DNA of 5,191 nucleotides from Angelakisella sp. (GCA_022794295.1 JAAWEO010000160.1:1-5191), one strand, 5' to 3'; shown: positions 1 to 5,094, numbered from the stretch's first letter. Program-made: numbers and translations. The notes: a model not told the origin generated them from the sequence alone.

Positions 1-20
1 ACACCCCAGTGGGGTGTTTT
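1..20 (+). terminator. Rho-independent terminator of an upstream gene outside the window
   Basis: A 7-bp perfect GC-rich stem (ACACCCC at 1-7, GGGGTGT at 11-17) with a 3-nt loop runs straight into TTTT. The left arm starts at the window edge, so the stem may be longer. It most likely ends a plus-strand gene lying to the left. The only reservations are the short T-run and the missing upstream sequence. Confidence 0.7.
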
Positions 21-36
21 GCAATCTCAGCCCCCC

Positions 37-71
37 TCGAATGGACCGGCCCATAAGGCCGGTCCATTCGA
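37..71. repeat. 15-bp perfect inverted repeat (GC-rich hairpin), no T-tract
   Basis: Arms at 37-51 and 57-71 are exact reverse complements around the 5-nt loop CATAA. No T-run follows on either strand, so it is not a standard intrinsic terminator. It sits between the terminator of the upstream gene and the promoter at 157-185. It could be a dispersed intergenic repeat, a protein-binding palindrome, or a 3'-end stabilising hairpin for read-through transcripts. The structure is seen directly; the function is unknown. Confidence 0.75.
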
Positions 72-80
72 CCCTCTACA

Positions 81-98
81 GGCCGCCCCCAGGCGGCC
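81..98. repeat. Second GC-rich hairpin (7-bp stem)
   Basis: GGCCGCC at 81-87 pairs with GGCGGCC at 92-98 around a 4-nt loop. It lies 9 nt after the larger hairpin at 37-71 and, like it, has no T-tract. In GC-rich DNA a stem of this size could arise by chance. It is recorded because the two form a tandem pair. From 99 to 156 I see nothing recognisable. Confidence 0.5.
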
Positions 99-156
99 CC
101 AACAAGCCCCCCGCTCATCAAACCGAGACATCCCCGTAAAGGACCCCCAGCAGGAC

Positions 157-185
157 TTGAAAGCCCCCCGGAATGGTGGTATACT
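157..185 (+). promoter_or_regulatory. Sigma-A-type promoter of the Dabb-lrgA-lrgB operon
   Basis: A -35 box TTGAAA (157-162) and a -10 box TATACT (180-185) are separated by exactly 17 bp. The -10 is preceded by TGG, giving an extended -10. Transcription would begin near 192, leaving about 90 nt of leader before the Dabb start codon. It is the best promoter match upstream of the operon. Confidence 0.75.
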
Positions 186-196
186 TTGCCCATGGC

Positions 197-243
197 GATC
201 TGGCAGGGAGAGATCCGAAAACAGATTTAGAGATCATCTGCCA
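197..243 (+). promoter_or_regulatory. Leader with competing inverted repeats
   Basis: Several short complementary segments lie in the predicted leader: GATCT (197-201) with AGATC (211-215), CAGAT (222-226) with ATCTG (236-240), and a longer-range TGGCAG (201-206) with CTGCCA (238-243). The first two local hairpins cannot fully coexist with the long-range stem, so alternative folds or a palindromic protein-binding site are possible. No known riboswitch class was recognised. The pairing is seen in the sequence; any regulatory role is inference. Confidence 0.35.
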
Positions 244-280
244 AACACAGAAATGACAAAAAGAAAGGCGGAATGAAGAA

Positions 281-577
281 ATGGTAACTCATATTGTGAT
301 GTGGAACCTGAAGGACGAGGCGGAGGGGGGCACCAAGGAGCAGAACGCCGCCATTATGAAGGAGCGCCTGGAGGCCCTGGTGGGGCGCATCCCCGGCCTG
401 CTCTCCCTGCAGGTGGGCAAAAATGTTATGCCCGGCGGCTATGACCTTTGTCTTTTGGGCCGGTACCAGGACCTGGATGCCCTGAAAACCTACCGGGACC
501 ATCCCTTCCACAAGGAGGTCCAGCAGTTTGTCCATAAGGTCATCACCGACCGGGTCTCCTGTGACTTCGAGGACTGA
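281..577 (+). CDS. Dabb (stress-responsive alpha/beta-barrel) domain protein
   Basis: A 98-residue protein, the usual length of a single-domain Dabb protein. The N-terminal strand HIVMWNLKDE (residues 4-13) is followed by a helix (about 15-35), the segment IPGLLSLQVGKN (37-48), the strand YDLCLLGRY (54-62), and the late motif YRDHPFHKEVQQFVHKV (71-87) ending in DFED. This order is characteristic of the family, which folds as a ferredoxin-like dimeric barrel in the cytoplasm. Members range from plant stress proteins to small enzymes such as olivetolic acid cyclase; most bacterial ones have no known reaction, and none is claimed here. The start is supported by AAAGGCGG at 264-271, 9 nt upstream. 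It is the first gene of the operon, and its stop lies 3 nt before the lrgA start, so expression is probably coupled. Family assignment is firm; function is unknown. Confidence 0.9.
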   Translation: MVTHIVMWNLKDEAEGGTKEQNAAIMKERLEALVGRIPGLLSLQVGKNVMPGGYDLCLLGRYQDLDALKTYRDHPFHKEVQQFVHKVITDRVSCDFED

Positions 578-580
578 TGG

Positions 581-946
581 ATGGAGACCCTGAAGCAGCT
601 GGCCCTGCTGTTTGCAGTCTACCTCCTGGCGGTCTGGATCGGGGACTGGCTCCCCTTTGCCTTTCCCGCCAGCGTCCTGGGGATGATCCTGCTCCTTCTG
701 CTCCTCCTCACCGGGGTCCTGAAAACCCGCCAGGTGGAGAAGGGGGCGGATGTCCTCCTTCAGAATATGATGCTTCTCTTTGTCCCGGCGGGGGTCTCCA
801 TTCTGGAGTATTACCCCCTGATCCGGGATAAGGTGCCCCAGCTGATCCTCATTGCCCTGCTGACCCTGGGGATCACCCTGGGAGCAACTGCGGTGACGGT
901 GAAGGGTGTGGCGGCCCTGATGGGCCGGAAGGGGGCGGGGAAATGA
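581..946 (+). CDS. lrgA: LrgA/CidA-family membrane protein
   Basis: A 121-residue very hydrophobic protein with about four membrane segments (roughly residues 5-23, 28-46, 58-77 and 86-112) and a basic C-terminus, matching LrgA/CidA size and topology. Diagnostic stretches are PASVLGMILL (29-38) and QNMMLLFVPAGVSIL (61-75), the latter being the core signature. CidA and LrgA were described as holin-like and antiholin-like proteins controlling murein hydrolase activity. More recent work ties the LrgAB type to pyruvate transport (PftAB in Bacillus subtilis) and the plant fusion homologue PLGG1 to glycolate/glycerate export. The ATG at 581 has GAGGA (569-573) 7 nt upstream, inside the end of the Dabb gene. 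An ATG at 577 is in another frame and gives a peptide without family features. The gene overlaps lrgB by 4 nt (ATGA). Whether it is the LrgA or the CidA subtype cannot be decided from sequence reading alone. Confidence 0.92.
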   Translation: METLKQLALLFAVYLLAVWIGDWLPFAFPASVLGMILLLLLLLTGVLKTRQVEKGADVLLQNMMLLFVPAGVSILEYYPLIRDKVPQLILIALLTLGITLGATAVTVKGVAALMGRKGAGK

Positions 947-1620
947 GTGTGGTCACCCAGTCCCCCCTTTTCGGCATCGCCCTGACGGTGGCGGCCTATG
1001 CCATTGGCCTGTGGGTGAACCGGAAAACGGGGCTTTCTATAGCCAATCCCAATCTGATCGCCATTCCCCTGGTGATCCTCTGTCTGGTGCTCACCGGTAC
1101 CCCCCTGGAGGACTACCAGCGGGGCGGGGAGATGATCAATATGCTGCTGGGCCCGGCCACGGCGGCCCTGGCCCTTTCCATCTATCGCCAACGGGAGATC
1201 CTTCGGGAAAACTTCCTGCCGGTGATCCTGGGGTGCCTTGCCGGCTGCTGCGCCTCGGTGGCCTCCACCCTGGCCCTTTGCCGGGTGTTCCACCTGGACG
1301 AGGCCCTTACCGCCTCCCTTCTTCCCAAGTCGGTGACCACCCCCATCGCCGTGGAGCTCAGCACCCAGGGGGGTGGCATTGCGGCGGTGACCATTGTGGT
1401 GGTGATCTTTACCGGCATCGCCGGGGCGGCCTTCGCCCCGGGGCTTCTTCGCCTGATGGGGATCACCGATCCCATGGCCCAGGGGGTAGCCATCGGCACC
1501 GCCAGTCACGGCGTCGGCACCGCCCGGGCCCTGGAGCTGGGGAAGGTCCAGGGGGCCATGAGCGGTGTAGCCATTGGGGTGTCCGGTATCATTACGGTGC
1601 TGCTGATCACCTTTCTTTAG
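943..1620 (+). CDS. lrgB: LrgB/CidB-family membrane protein
   Basis: A 225-residue multi-spanning membrane protein, the normal length for LrgB. Family hallmarks are visible in order: MLLGPATAALALSIYRQRE (67-85), the loop SLLPKSVTTPIAVELS (125-140), and GTASHGVGTARALELG (185-200), followed by a final hydrophobic helix (about 205-224). The conserved polar loops between helices are the likely substrate-handling parts in the transporter view of the family. The start ATG overlaps the lrgA stop as ATGA, and purine-rich AAGGGGG (929-935) lies 7 nt upstream, so translation is likely coupled to lrgA. It is the last gene of the operon, ending 24 nt before the bidirectional terminator. The pair probably forms one membrane system (holin/antiholin-like or small-acid transport). 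No LytS/LytT regulator gene is present in this window. The family call is very secure; the physiological substrate is not known. Confidence 0.95.
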   Translation: MSVVTQSPLFGIALTVAAYAIGLWVNRKTGLSIANPNLIAIPLVILCLVLTGTPLEDYQRGGEMINMLLGPATAALALSIYRQREILRENFLPVILGCLAGCCASVASTLALCRVFHLDEALTASLLPKSVTTPIAVELSTQGGGIAAVTIVVVIFTGIAGAAFAPGLLRLMGITDPMAQGVAIGTASHGVGTARALELGKVQGAMSGVAIGVSGIITVLLITFL

Positions 1621-1644
1621 CACCCTGCTAACGGCATACAGAAG

Positions 1645-1685
1645 AAAACAGTCCACGGTCCGGCATGGGGACCGTGGACTGTTTT
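1645..1685. terminator. Bidirectional intrinsic terminator between convergent operons
   Basis: A 17-bp perfect stem (1645-1661 with 1669-1685) encloses a 7-nt loop. It ends in TTTT on the plus strand, and on the minus strand reads out into TTTTCTTC, so it can stop both lrgB transcripts and DUF4173 transcripts. An outer pair of arms, CACCCTG (1621-1627) and CAGGGTG (1691-1697), flanks it with two further matches inside, making a long composite hairpin that starts right after the lrgB stop. Confidence 0.93.
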
Positions 1686-1734
1686 GATAACAGGGTGTTT
1701 CAGATCAGGGCCGCTCCGGCAATGGCCTTCGCCA

Positions 1735-3414
1735 TCAAGATGTGCCGGAAACCCGTGCAGCTTCGTGCTTCTGGGCGGAGAGGAATTCATAGGTCAGGCG
1801 GTAGGCCCGGGCCCGCTGTAAATTCCACTGGGAGAAGCTGCCGGAATACTCCGGGGAATCGGTCCTTTCTCCCGTTTCGGTCAGGAGCCTTTGGAGCTCC
1901 GGCAGGACCGGGGAGTCCTCCCGCAGGGATTCCCTCTGCCATAGGGCGTACAGATCCGGGGCGCCGGCCACAGCGTGACTCCGGAGGGCGAAGGAGGAAA
2001 TGGCAGAGGCATCCCCCAGGCTCTCATACCGCCAGATGGCGTTTTTCACCACCAGCGCGTCCACGTTCATCCAGCAAAGGACCAGGAACAGGGCACAGAA
2101 GGCGGCGGCGGTCCACCGCGTCAGGGGGATCTCCCGGAACTGGGAAAGGAGAAGCAGCCCGAACACCACCGCCAGCAGCGCCATAAACCAGGTGGTAGAG
2201 ACCCGGAGCCAGGTCACTCCGCAGCACCGGATGTACAGTCCCATTTTGCAGAGGGCCAGGGCGATGAGAAGCAGGGTCTGGCAGCAAAGGAGGCTATGAA
2301 AAATCCGCGTTGGCACGGAGGACCGCTGAGAGGAATCGTTCAGAAAAAGCCGGGTGCCCAAAAGCACCAGCAGGTTCACCACCGAGACCCGGCACAGCTC
2401 GAAGAAGCCCTCCCGGGCAAAGCGGGAATAGTCTTGCGGGGCCAGGGCGCCCCTTCGGGTAAAGGTGATAAGCTCCGCCGCCCCGATGACGAAAAACAGG
2501 GTGTAAATAAGGCAGAGCACTGCCAGAAGGGTGTAGGCTGCCGCTGGGGGCAGAAGCTTCCGCCTCTTGGCAGCCTCCGCCAGCTTCTCCGGGGTAAAGG
2601 CGGAGGTGTGCCGCTTGTGCCGGCAGCCGTAGAGCAGGCCAAACAGGTAAAAGGCGGTGGGGATAGCCAGCAGGGTAATGGGGGAGAGAAGATTTTCGAT
2701 GCGGACAAGGTCCCCCAGCTGCCAAAGGACCTCCCCGAAGCCTGCCGCCACCGAAGCAAGCTGGGCGCAGACAAACCACAGAACAGGCAGGAAACAAAGG
2801 AGGGACAGGCCCCCGATGAAAAGGTTTTTCCCCAGCGTTGTTTTGGCAAAGGTGTTTTTGACCACAGTCCCCCAGCAGTCGAAATTCTGGAAGGGGATGA
2901 TACAGAGCTGATTGGTCAGGTCGGCGGCCAGACAGTCCCCCAAACGGTCCTCCACCCTGGTTTCTTCCAGGGCCGCCACCCAGTAGACGGTGACCGCCGC
3001 CAGGAAAAGAAGATTCAGCCAGGCAATAAGGCCGTTGTCCAGCACCGGGAAGCTGGCGGCGGATAGAAGCATCACCCCCAGCCAGGGGAGGCTTTTCCGG
3101 GGGACAGAGGCCCCACCCCACCGCCGGTACACCAGGGCAGCCCCGGCAAAGGCGGCGGTAAAGAGAAGCATCCCCAGCCCCAGCCATCCCTGCCAGCAAA
3201 AGCGGAGAAAGAACCAGGCCGCCAGGTAGAGCGCCAGGGCCAGACCACCATCCAGGGGAGCGGCGGGAATCGGCTCCCGGGGCTTTGGCGGCTCGAACTG
3301 CCAGGCCCCGGCCCCGGGGAAGGCCTGGGAGGGGGATTCGGGGGTGGGGGGCATTTGGGGCGCACCAGGGGGATCGGGTGCAGGAGCATCTGCGAAAAAG
3401 CGGTTTTCTTTCAT
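1735..3414 (-). CDS. DUF4173-domain multi-spanning membrane protein
   Basis: A 559-residue protein. Residues 1-55 are a proline-rich, probably cytoplasmic tail. About nine to eleven hydrophobic spans follow (near 57-74, 78-96, 109-123, 129-148, 197-222, 243-263, 290-314, 336-356, 371-393, 407-424 and 434-449), and the C-terminus (about 455-559) is soluble and helix-prone. Recognisable DUF4173 landmarks are YSRFAREGFFELCRVSVVNL (329-348), GLYIRCCGVTWLRVSTTWFM (392-411) and NVDALVVKNAIWRY (450-463). No catalytic motif was recognised and the family has no established activity, so none is assigned. The start is supported by GAGG at 3427-3424, 9 nt upstream, and lies 18 nt after the stop of the HTH gene, so it is the third gene of that operon. 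The gene ends 49 nt from the bidirectional terminator. The proline-rich tail is low complexity and its exact length depends on the start chosen. Confidence 0.85.
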   Translation of the reverse strand: MKENRFFADAPAPDPPGAPQMPPTPESPSQAFPGAGAWQFEPPKPREPIPAAPLDGGLALALYLAAWFFLRFCWQGWLGLGMLLFTAAFAGAALVYRRWGGASVPRKSLPWLGVMLLSAASFPVLDNGLIAWLNLLFLAAVTVYWVAALEETRVEDRLGDCLAADLTNQLCIIPFQNFDCWGTVVKNTFAKTTLGKNLFIGGLSLLCFLPVLWFVCAQLASVAAGFGEVLWQLGDLVRIENLLSPITLLAIPTAFYLFGLLYGCRHKRHTSAFTPEKLAEAAKRRKLLPPAAAYTLLAVLCLIYTLFFVIGAAELITFTRRGALAPQDYSRFAREGFFELCRVSVVNLLVLLGTRLFLNDSSQRSSVPTRIFHSLLCCQTLLLIALALCKMGLYIRCCGVTWLRVSTTWFMALLAVVFGLLLLSQFREIPLTRWTAAAFCALFLVLCWMNVDALVVKNAIWRYESLGDASAISSFALRSHAVAGAPDLYALWQRESLREDSPVLPELQRLLTETGERTDSPEYSGSFSQWNLQRARAYRLTYEFLSAQKHEAARVSGTS

Positions 3415-3432
3415 GGTTCTGTACCTCGCTGT

Positions 3433-3684
3433 TTATTGATTGTGGTCAGAGGAGGGCTCCTCCTCCGGCTTGTATTCCAGTATATCGGCAGGCTGGCAGT
3501 CCAGGGCCCGGCAGATAAGCTCCAGGGTGGAAAAGCGGATGGCCTTGGCCTTGTTGTTTTTCAGGATGGAGAGATTAGCAGGGGTGATGCCGATGCGCTC
3601 CGAAAGCTCTCCGGCAGAGACCTTCCGCTTTGCCATCACCACATCCAGATTCACCAAAATGGGCAAGGGAAGCCCCCCTTTCAT
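3433..3684 (-). CDS. Small XRE/Cro-type HTH regulator (YozG-like)
   Basis: An 83-residue protein that is almost entirely one DNA-binding domain. It has the PILVNLDVVMAKRK entry strand and helix (8-21), then SAGELSERIGITPANLSILK (23-42) as the helix-turn-helix, KAKAIRFSTLELICRALDCQP (45-65), and DILEY (67-71) closing the domain. A short acidic tail follows. This is the compact HTH class often encoded beside DUF2975 proteins. The ATG at 3684 overlaps the DUF2975 stop as ATGA, and the nearest AAGGAAG is 16 nt upstream, so translation probably depends on coupling. The open frame continues further upstream, but there it reads the DUF2975 gene out of frame and gives no family-like sequence. An internal ATG at 3636 would cut off the conserved VNLDV segment. 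It probably represses or otherwise controls its own operon through the palindromes at 4194-4227; this is inferred from family behaviour and position. Confidence 0.9.
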   Translation of the reverse strand: MKGGLPLPILVNLDVVMAKRKVSAGELSERIGITPANLSILKNNKAKAIRFSTLELICRALDCQPADILEYKPEEEPSSDHNQ

Positions 3685-4127
3685 ATGGTGTAGTCGTTTT
3701 CTTCCTTCAGGGCCATTGCCTGCTGAAAGACATTTTTGATCACCCGCAGGATCAGCCCCATAAAGGCCGCGGCGGCGGACACCAGCAGGAAGGGGAAAAA
3801 GCAGAGGGTAAAGCCCAGGCAGACCCCGGCCACCCCAAAGCAGCACCAGGAGATCCGCCGCAGGTGCAGGATGTTTTCCCCGGTAAAGATTTCCCCCCGG
3901 GAAAGCCCTGCCAGCAGCCGCTCCAGGGACCACAGCACCACCCCGGCCAGGGGGACGCAAAGGTAGAAGGCTGCCGGAAGGGCGATGGACAGCCAGCTTT
4001 CCTTGCCGCTGTAGTAGACGAAAAGGCGCACCAGCCGGGGAACAAACAGGACCCCCAGCCCCAGAATGACAAAAAACAGCCGGGTAAAAAAGACAGAAAG
4101 CCGGACAGAATAGTCCTTTGTCCACAT
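3681..4127 (-). CDS. DUF2975-domain membrane protein
   Basis: A 148-residue protein with four predicted membrane segments (about 11-30, 47-67, 93-111 and 112-130). Between the second and third spans is the typical GEIFTGENILHLRRISW stretch (78-94), and the C-terminus KNVFQQAMALKEENDYTI (131-148) is the conserved DUF2975 ending. The biochemical role of the family is unknown; it commonly sits next to a YozG-type HTH gene, as here, and a membrane partner that senses a signal or modulates the regulator is a reasonable guess. The start is well fixed by AAAGGAG (4143-4137) 9 nt upstream and by the promoter at 4188-4160. It is the first gene of a three-gene minus-strand operon and overlaps the next gene by 4 nt. 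Confidence 0.9.
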   Translation of the reverse strand: MWTKDYSVRLSVFFTRLFFVILGLGVLFVPRLVRLFVYYSGKESWLSIALPAAFYLCVPLAGVVLWSLERLLAGLSRGEIFTGENILHLRRISWCCFGVAGVCLGFTLCFFPFLLVSAAAAFMGLILRVIKNVFQQAMALKEENDYTI

Positions 4128-4159
4128 GGAAAAACACTCCTTTGTCCCTTGCTGTCCCT

Positions 4160-4188
4160 ATGATACCACCGAAAAAACCGAAAGTCAA
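4160..4188 (-). promoter_or_regulatory. Promoter of the DUF2975-HTH-DUF4173 operon
   Basis: Read on the minus strand, TTGACT (4188-4183) and TATCAT (4165-4160) are spaced by 17 bp, and TGG before the -10 makes it an extended -10. Transcription would start near 4153, giving a short leader of about 25 nt with the Shine-Dalgarno AAAGGAG. The spacer contains a direct repeat of ACCGAAA (plus-strand starts 4168 and 4177), which may be part of the control region. Confidence 0.8.
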
Positions 4189-4193
4189 TATAA

Positions 4194-4227
4194 TTTTATC
4201 GAAAAACGATAAAAATTTTTCGATAAA
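4194..4227. promoter_or_regulatory. Candidate operator: cluster of TTTATCG half-sites
   Basis: TTTTATCG (4194-4201) and CGATAAAA (4207-4214) form an 8-bp-arm palindrome with a 5-bp spacer. A third half-site, CGATAAA, follows at 4221-4227. An overlapping 9-bp inverted repeat, ATCGAAAAA (4198-4206) with TTTTTCGAT (4216-4224), is also present. The block is strongly AT-rich against GC-rich surroundings and begins 5 bp upstream of the minus-strand -35 box. The likely binder is the small HTH protein of the operon, but an UP-element effect on the promoter is an alternative. Confidence 0.6.
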
Positions 4228-4295
4228 CGAAAATCCTCCTCCGTCAGAGGGGCCAAGGGGAAAAAGAGGCGCCAGGTTTGTTTACATCCTGTTTC

Positions 4296-4323
4296 TTGAC
4301 ACTTTGTAGGAATCGGGTATAAT
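4296..4323 (+). promoter_or_regulatory. Consensus sigma-A promoter of the DUF4358-like gene
   Basis: TTGACA (4296-4301) and TATAAT (4318-4323) both match the consensus perfectly, with a 16-bp spacer. Transcription should start near 4330. The promoter is divergent from the one at 4160-4188, with the -35 boxes about 107 bp apart. The half-site cluster lies between them but about 70 bp from this -35, so it may or may not affect this gene. Between 4234 and 4295 I see no other clear feature. Confidence 0.85.
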
Positions 4324-4329
4324 GGACAA

Positions 4330-4436
4330 GGGAAGCTACCGATTTCCCCAAAAAACCCAAATCACAGGGCCCCAAAAAGGGGCTTCCATAGAGCCGGGCG
4401 GCGCAGGCGCCCCTGGTTAGTCTGACAGAAAGGCGG
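4330..4436 (+). promoter_or_regulatory. Structured 5' leader, possible cis-regulatory RNA
   Basis: The predicted transcript begins at a possible closing stem, GGAAGC (4331-4336) with GCTTCC (4382-4387). Inside it are GATTT (4341-4345) with AAATC (4359-4363), and CCCC (4370-4373) with GGGG (4379-4382) around an A5 loop, so a three-way junction can be drawn, with slight overlap between the last pair and the closing stem. C-rich loop segments at 4346-4349 and 4356-4358 could pair with G-runs at 4379-4382 or 4367-4369. A downstream hairpin GGGCG (4396-4400) / CGCCC (4408-4412) precedes the ribosome binding site AAAGGCGG (4429-4436). No known riboswitch class was recognised and no T-run follows the last hairpin, so control, if any, would be at translation initiation. 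Confidence 0.4.
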
Positions 4437-4443
4437 CGGTTCC

Positions 4444-4959
4444 TTGCAGAGGCTGCTTCTTGTTTTTTCCTGCATCATTCTGGTGATCCTTTTTGCCCTA
4501 CAGGGCTTTCAGCCCCAGTACCAGCTGCCCACCACCGAGCAGCTGGAGGAGGGTACCGAGTTTCCCGAGGGCAGCGGGCCGGAGGAGGCCCTTACCGAGA
4601 TCTACTTTGATGTGGATATTCTGGGGGTGGAGGAGGTCACCAGCCAGGTGCTGGAGGATAAATTCGGCCTGGACCCGGCCCATTGGCTTTCGGTTTACGG
4701 GCGGTACACCAACGGGCGGTTCGGCATTGCGGATGTGTTCCTGATCCGGCCCAGGCCGGGGCACGAGGATGAGGTCCGGGAATGCCTGGAGACCATTAAA
4801 TTATCCCGGATGAATCTTTTCCGGACTTTCGATGTGTACAACGCCTATTCCCTGGCGGAAAACGGGTCCATCTATCAGCGGGGGGATTACTACATTCTGC
4901 TGATGATCGAGGACGAGGAGCGGGTGCGGGGGATCCTGCGGAATTATCTGCCCCGGTAG
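4444..4959 (+). CDS. Single-TM anchored DUF4358-like protein
   Basis: A 171-residue protein with an N-terminal membrane anchor (about residues 4-20), a short acidic linker (about 28-50) and an extracytoplasmic domain (about 50-165). The domain contains KFGLDPAHWLSVYGRY (73-88), GIADVFLIRPRPGHEDEVRE (94-113), a helix-rich middle (115-140) and a final strand GDYYILLMIED (147-157). The layout (a DxxxF/LGLDP-type entry, then an A-D-x-F-x-I strand, then a charged helix) resembles DUF4358 proteins of Clostridia, which are generally membrane-anchored and of unknown function. The assignment is from memory of the family and is less certain than the others here. The start is TTG at 4444 with AAAGGCGG (4429-4436) 7 nt upstream; no ATG gives the anchor. 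It appears to be a single-gene transcript between its own promoter and the terminator at 5021-5075. Confidence 0.75.
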   Translation: MQRLLLVFSCIILVILFALQGFQPQYQLPTTEQLEEGTEFPEGSGPEEALTEIYFDVDILGVEEVTSQVLEDKFGLDPAHWLSVYGRYTNGRFGIADVFLIRPRPGHEDEVRECLETIKLSRMNLFRTFDVYNAYSLAENGSIYQRGDYYILLMIEDEERVRGILRNYLPR

Positions 4960-5020
4960 TGCTCCGGACAGAGGTGTACAGGAACAGACCGGCTGGTACC
5001 GTTTACAAGCCGGACCAGAC

Positions 5021-5075
5021 AGCGGCGTCCTTCTTTGGCTTTTTAATGGCAGCCAAAGGAGGACGCCGCTTTTTT
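5021..5075 (+). terminator. Strong Rho-independent terminator after the DUF4358-like gene
   Basis: A 20-bp stem (5021-5040 with 5051-5070) with a single G-U wobble encloses a 10-nt loop and is followed by a run of six T (5070-5075). It works in the plus direction only, since no T-run lies on the other side. A smaller hairpin, CCGGCT (4989-4994) with AGCCGG (5008-5013), lies just before it. Confidence 0.95.
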
Positions 5076-5082
5076 ATCTTTA

Positions 5083-5094
5083 AGGGCGCGCCCT
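5083..5094. repeat. 12-bp perfect palindrome at the IS junction
   Basis: AGGGCGCGCCCT reads the same on both strands. It lies between the terminator and the left end of the insertion sequence and is followed by TA, so it may be part of, or next to, the insertion target. Role unknown. Confidence 0.5.

Noticed and set aside
19..276. 85-codon plus-strand open frame before the Dabb gene
   Set aside because: It runs through two hairpins and across the promoter at 157-185, has low-complexity proline- and arginine-rich translation, no ribosome binding site, and no family resemblance.
253..276. 7-codon upstream ORF (MTKRKAE) ending 4 nt before the Dabb start
   Set aside because: No ribosome binding site precedes it and it overlaps the AAAGGCGG used by the Dabb gene. 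It is most likely incidental.
811..1656. 281-codon minus-strand open frame opposite lrgA/lrgB
   Set aside because: It is antisense to two securely identified genes, and its translation is rich in G, H, Q and R, as expected for the shadow of GC-rich coding DNA. It also crosses the terminator region.
1975..3066. 363-codon plus-strand open frame opposite the DUF4173 gene
   Set aside because: It is antisense to a gene with clear membrane segments and family motifs. Its translation is low-complexity, rich in G, Q, P and K, with no recognisable domain.
3685..4188. N-terminal extension of the HTH gene to a 251-residue protein
   Set aside because: The extra residues come from reading the DUF2975 gene out of frame and would start within the -35 region of the promoter. 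The ATGA overlap at 3684 is a better start.
4453..4473. Possible lipoprotein signal (VFSC) in the DUF4358-like protein
   Set aside because: The cysteine is at residue 10, too close to the N-terminus, has F at the -2 position, and is followed by more hydrophobic residues. It fits a membrane anchor better than a lipobox.
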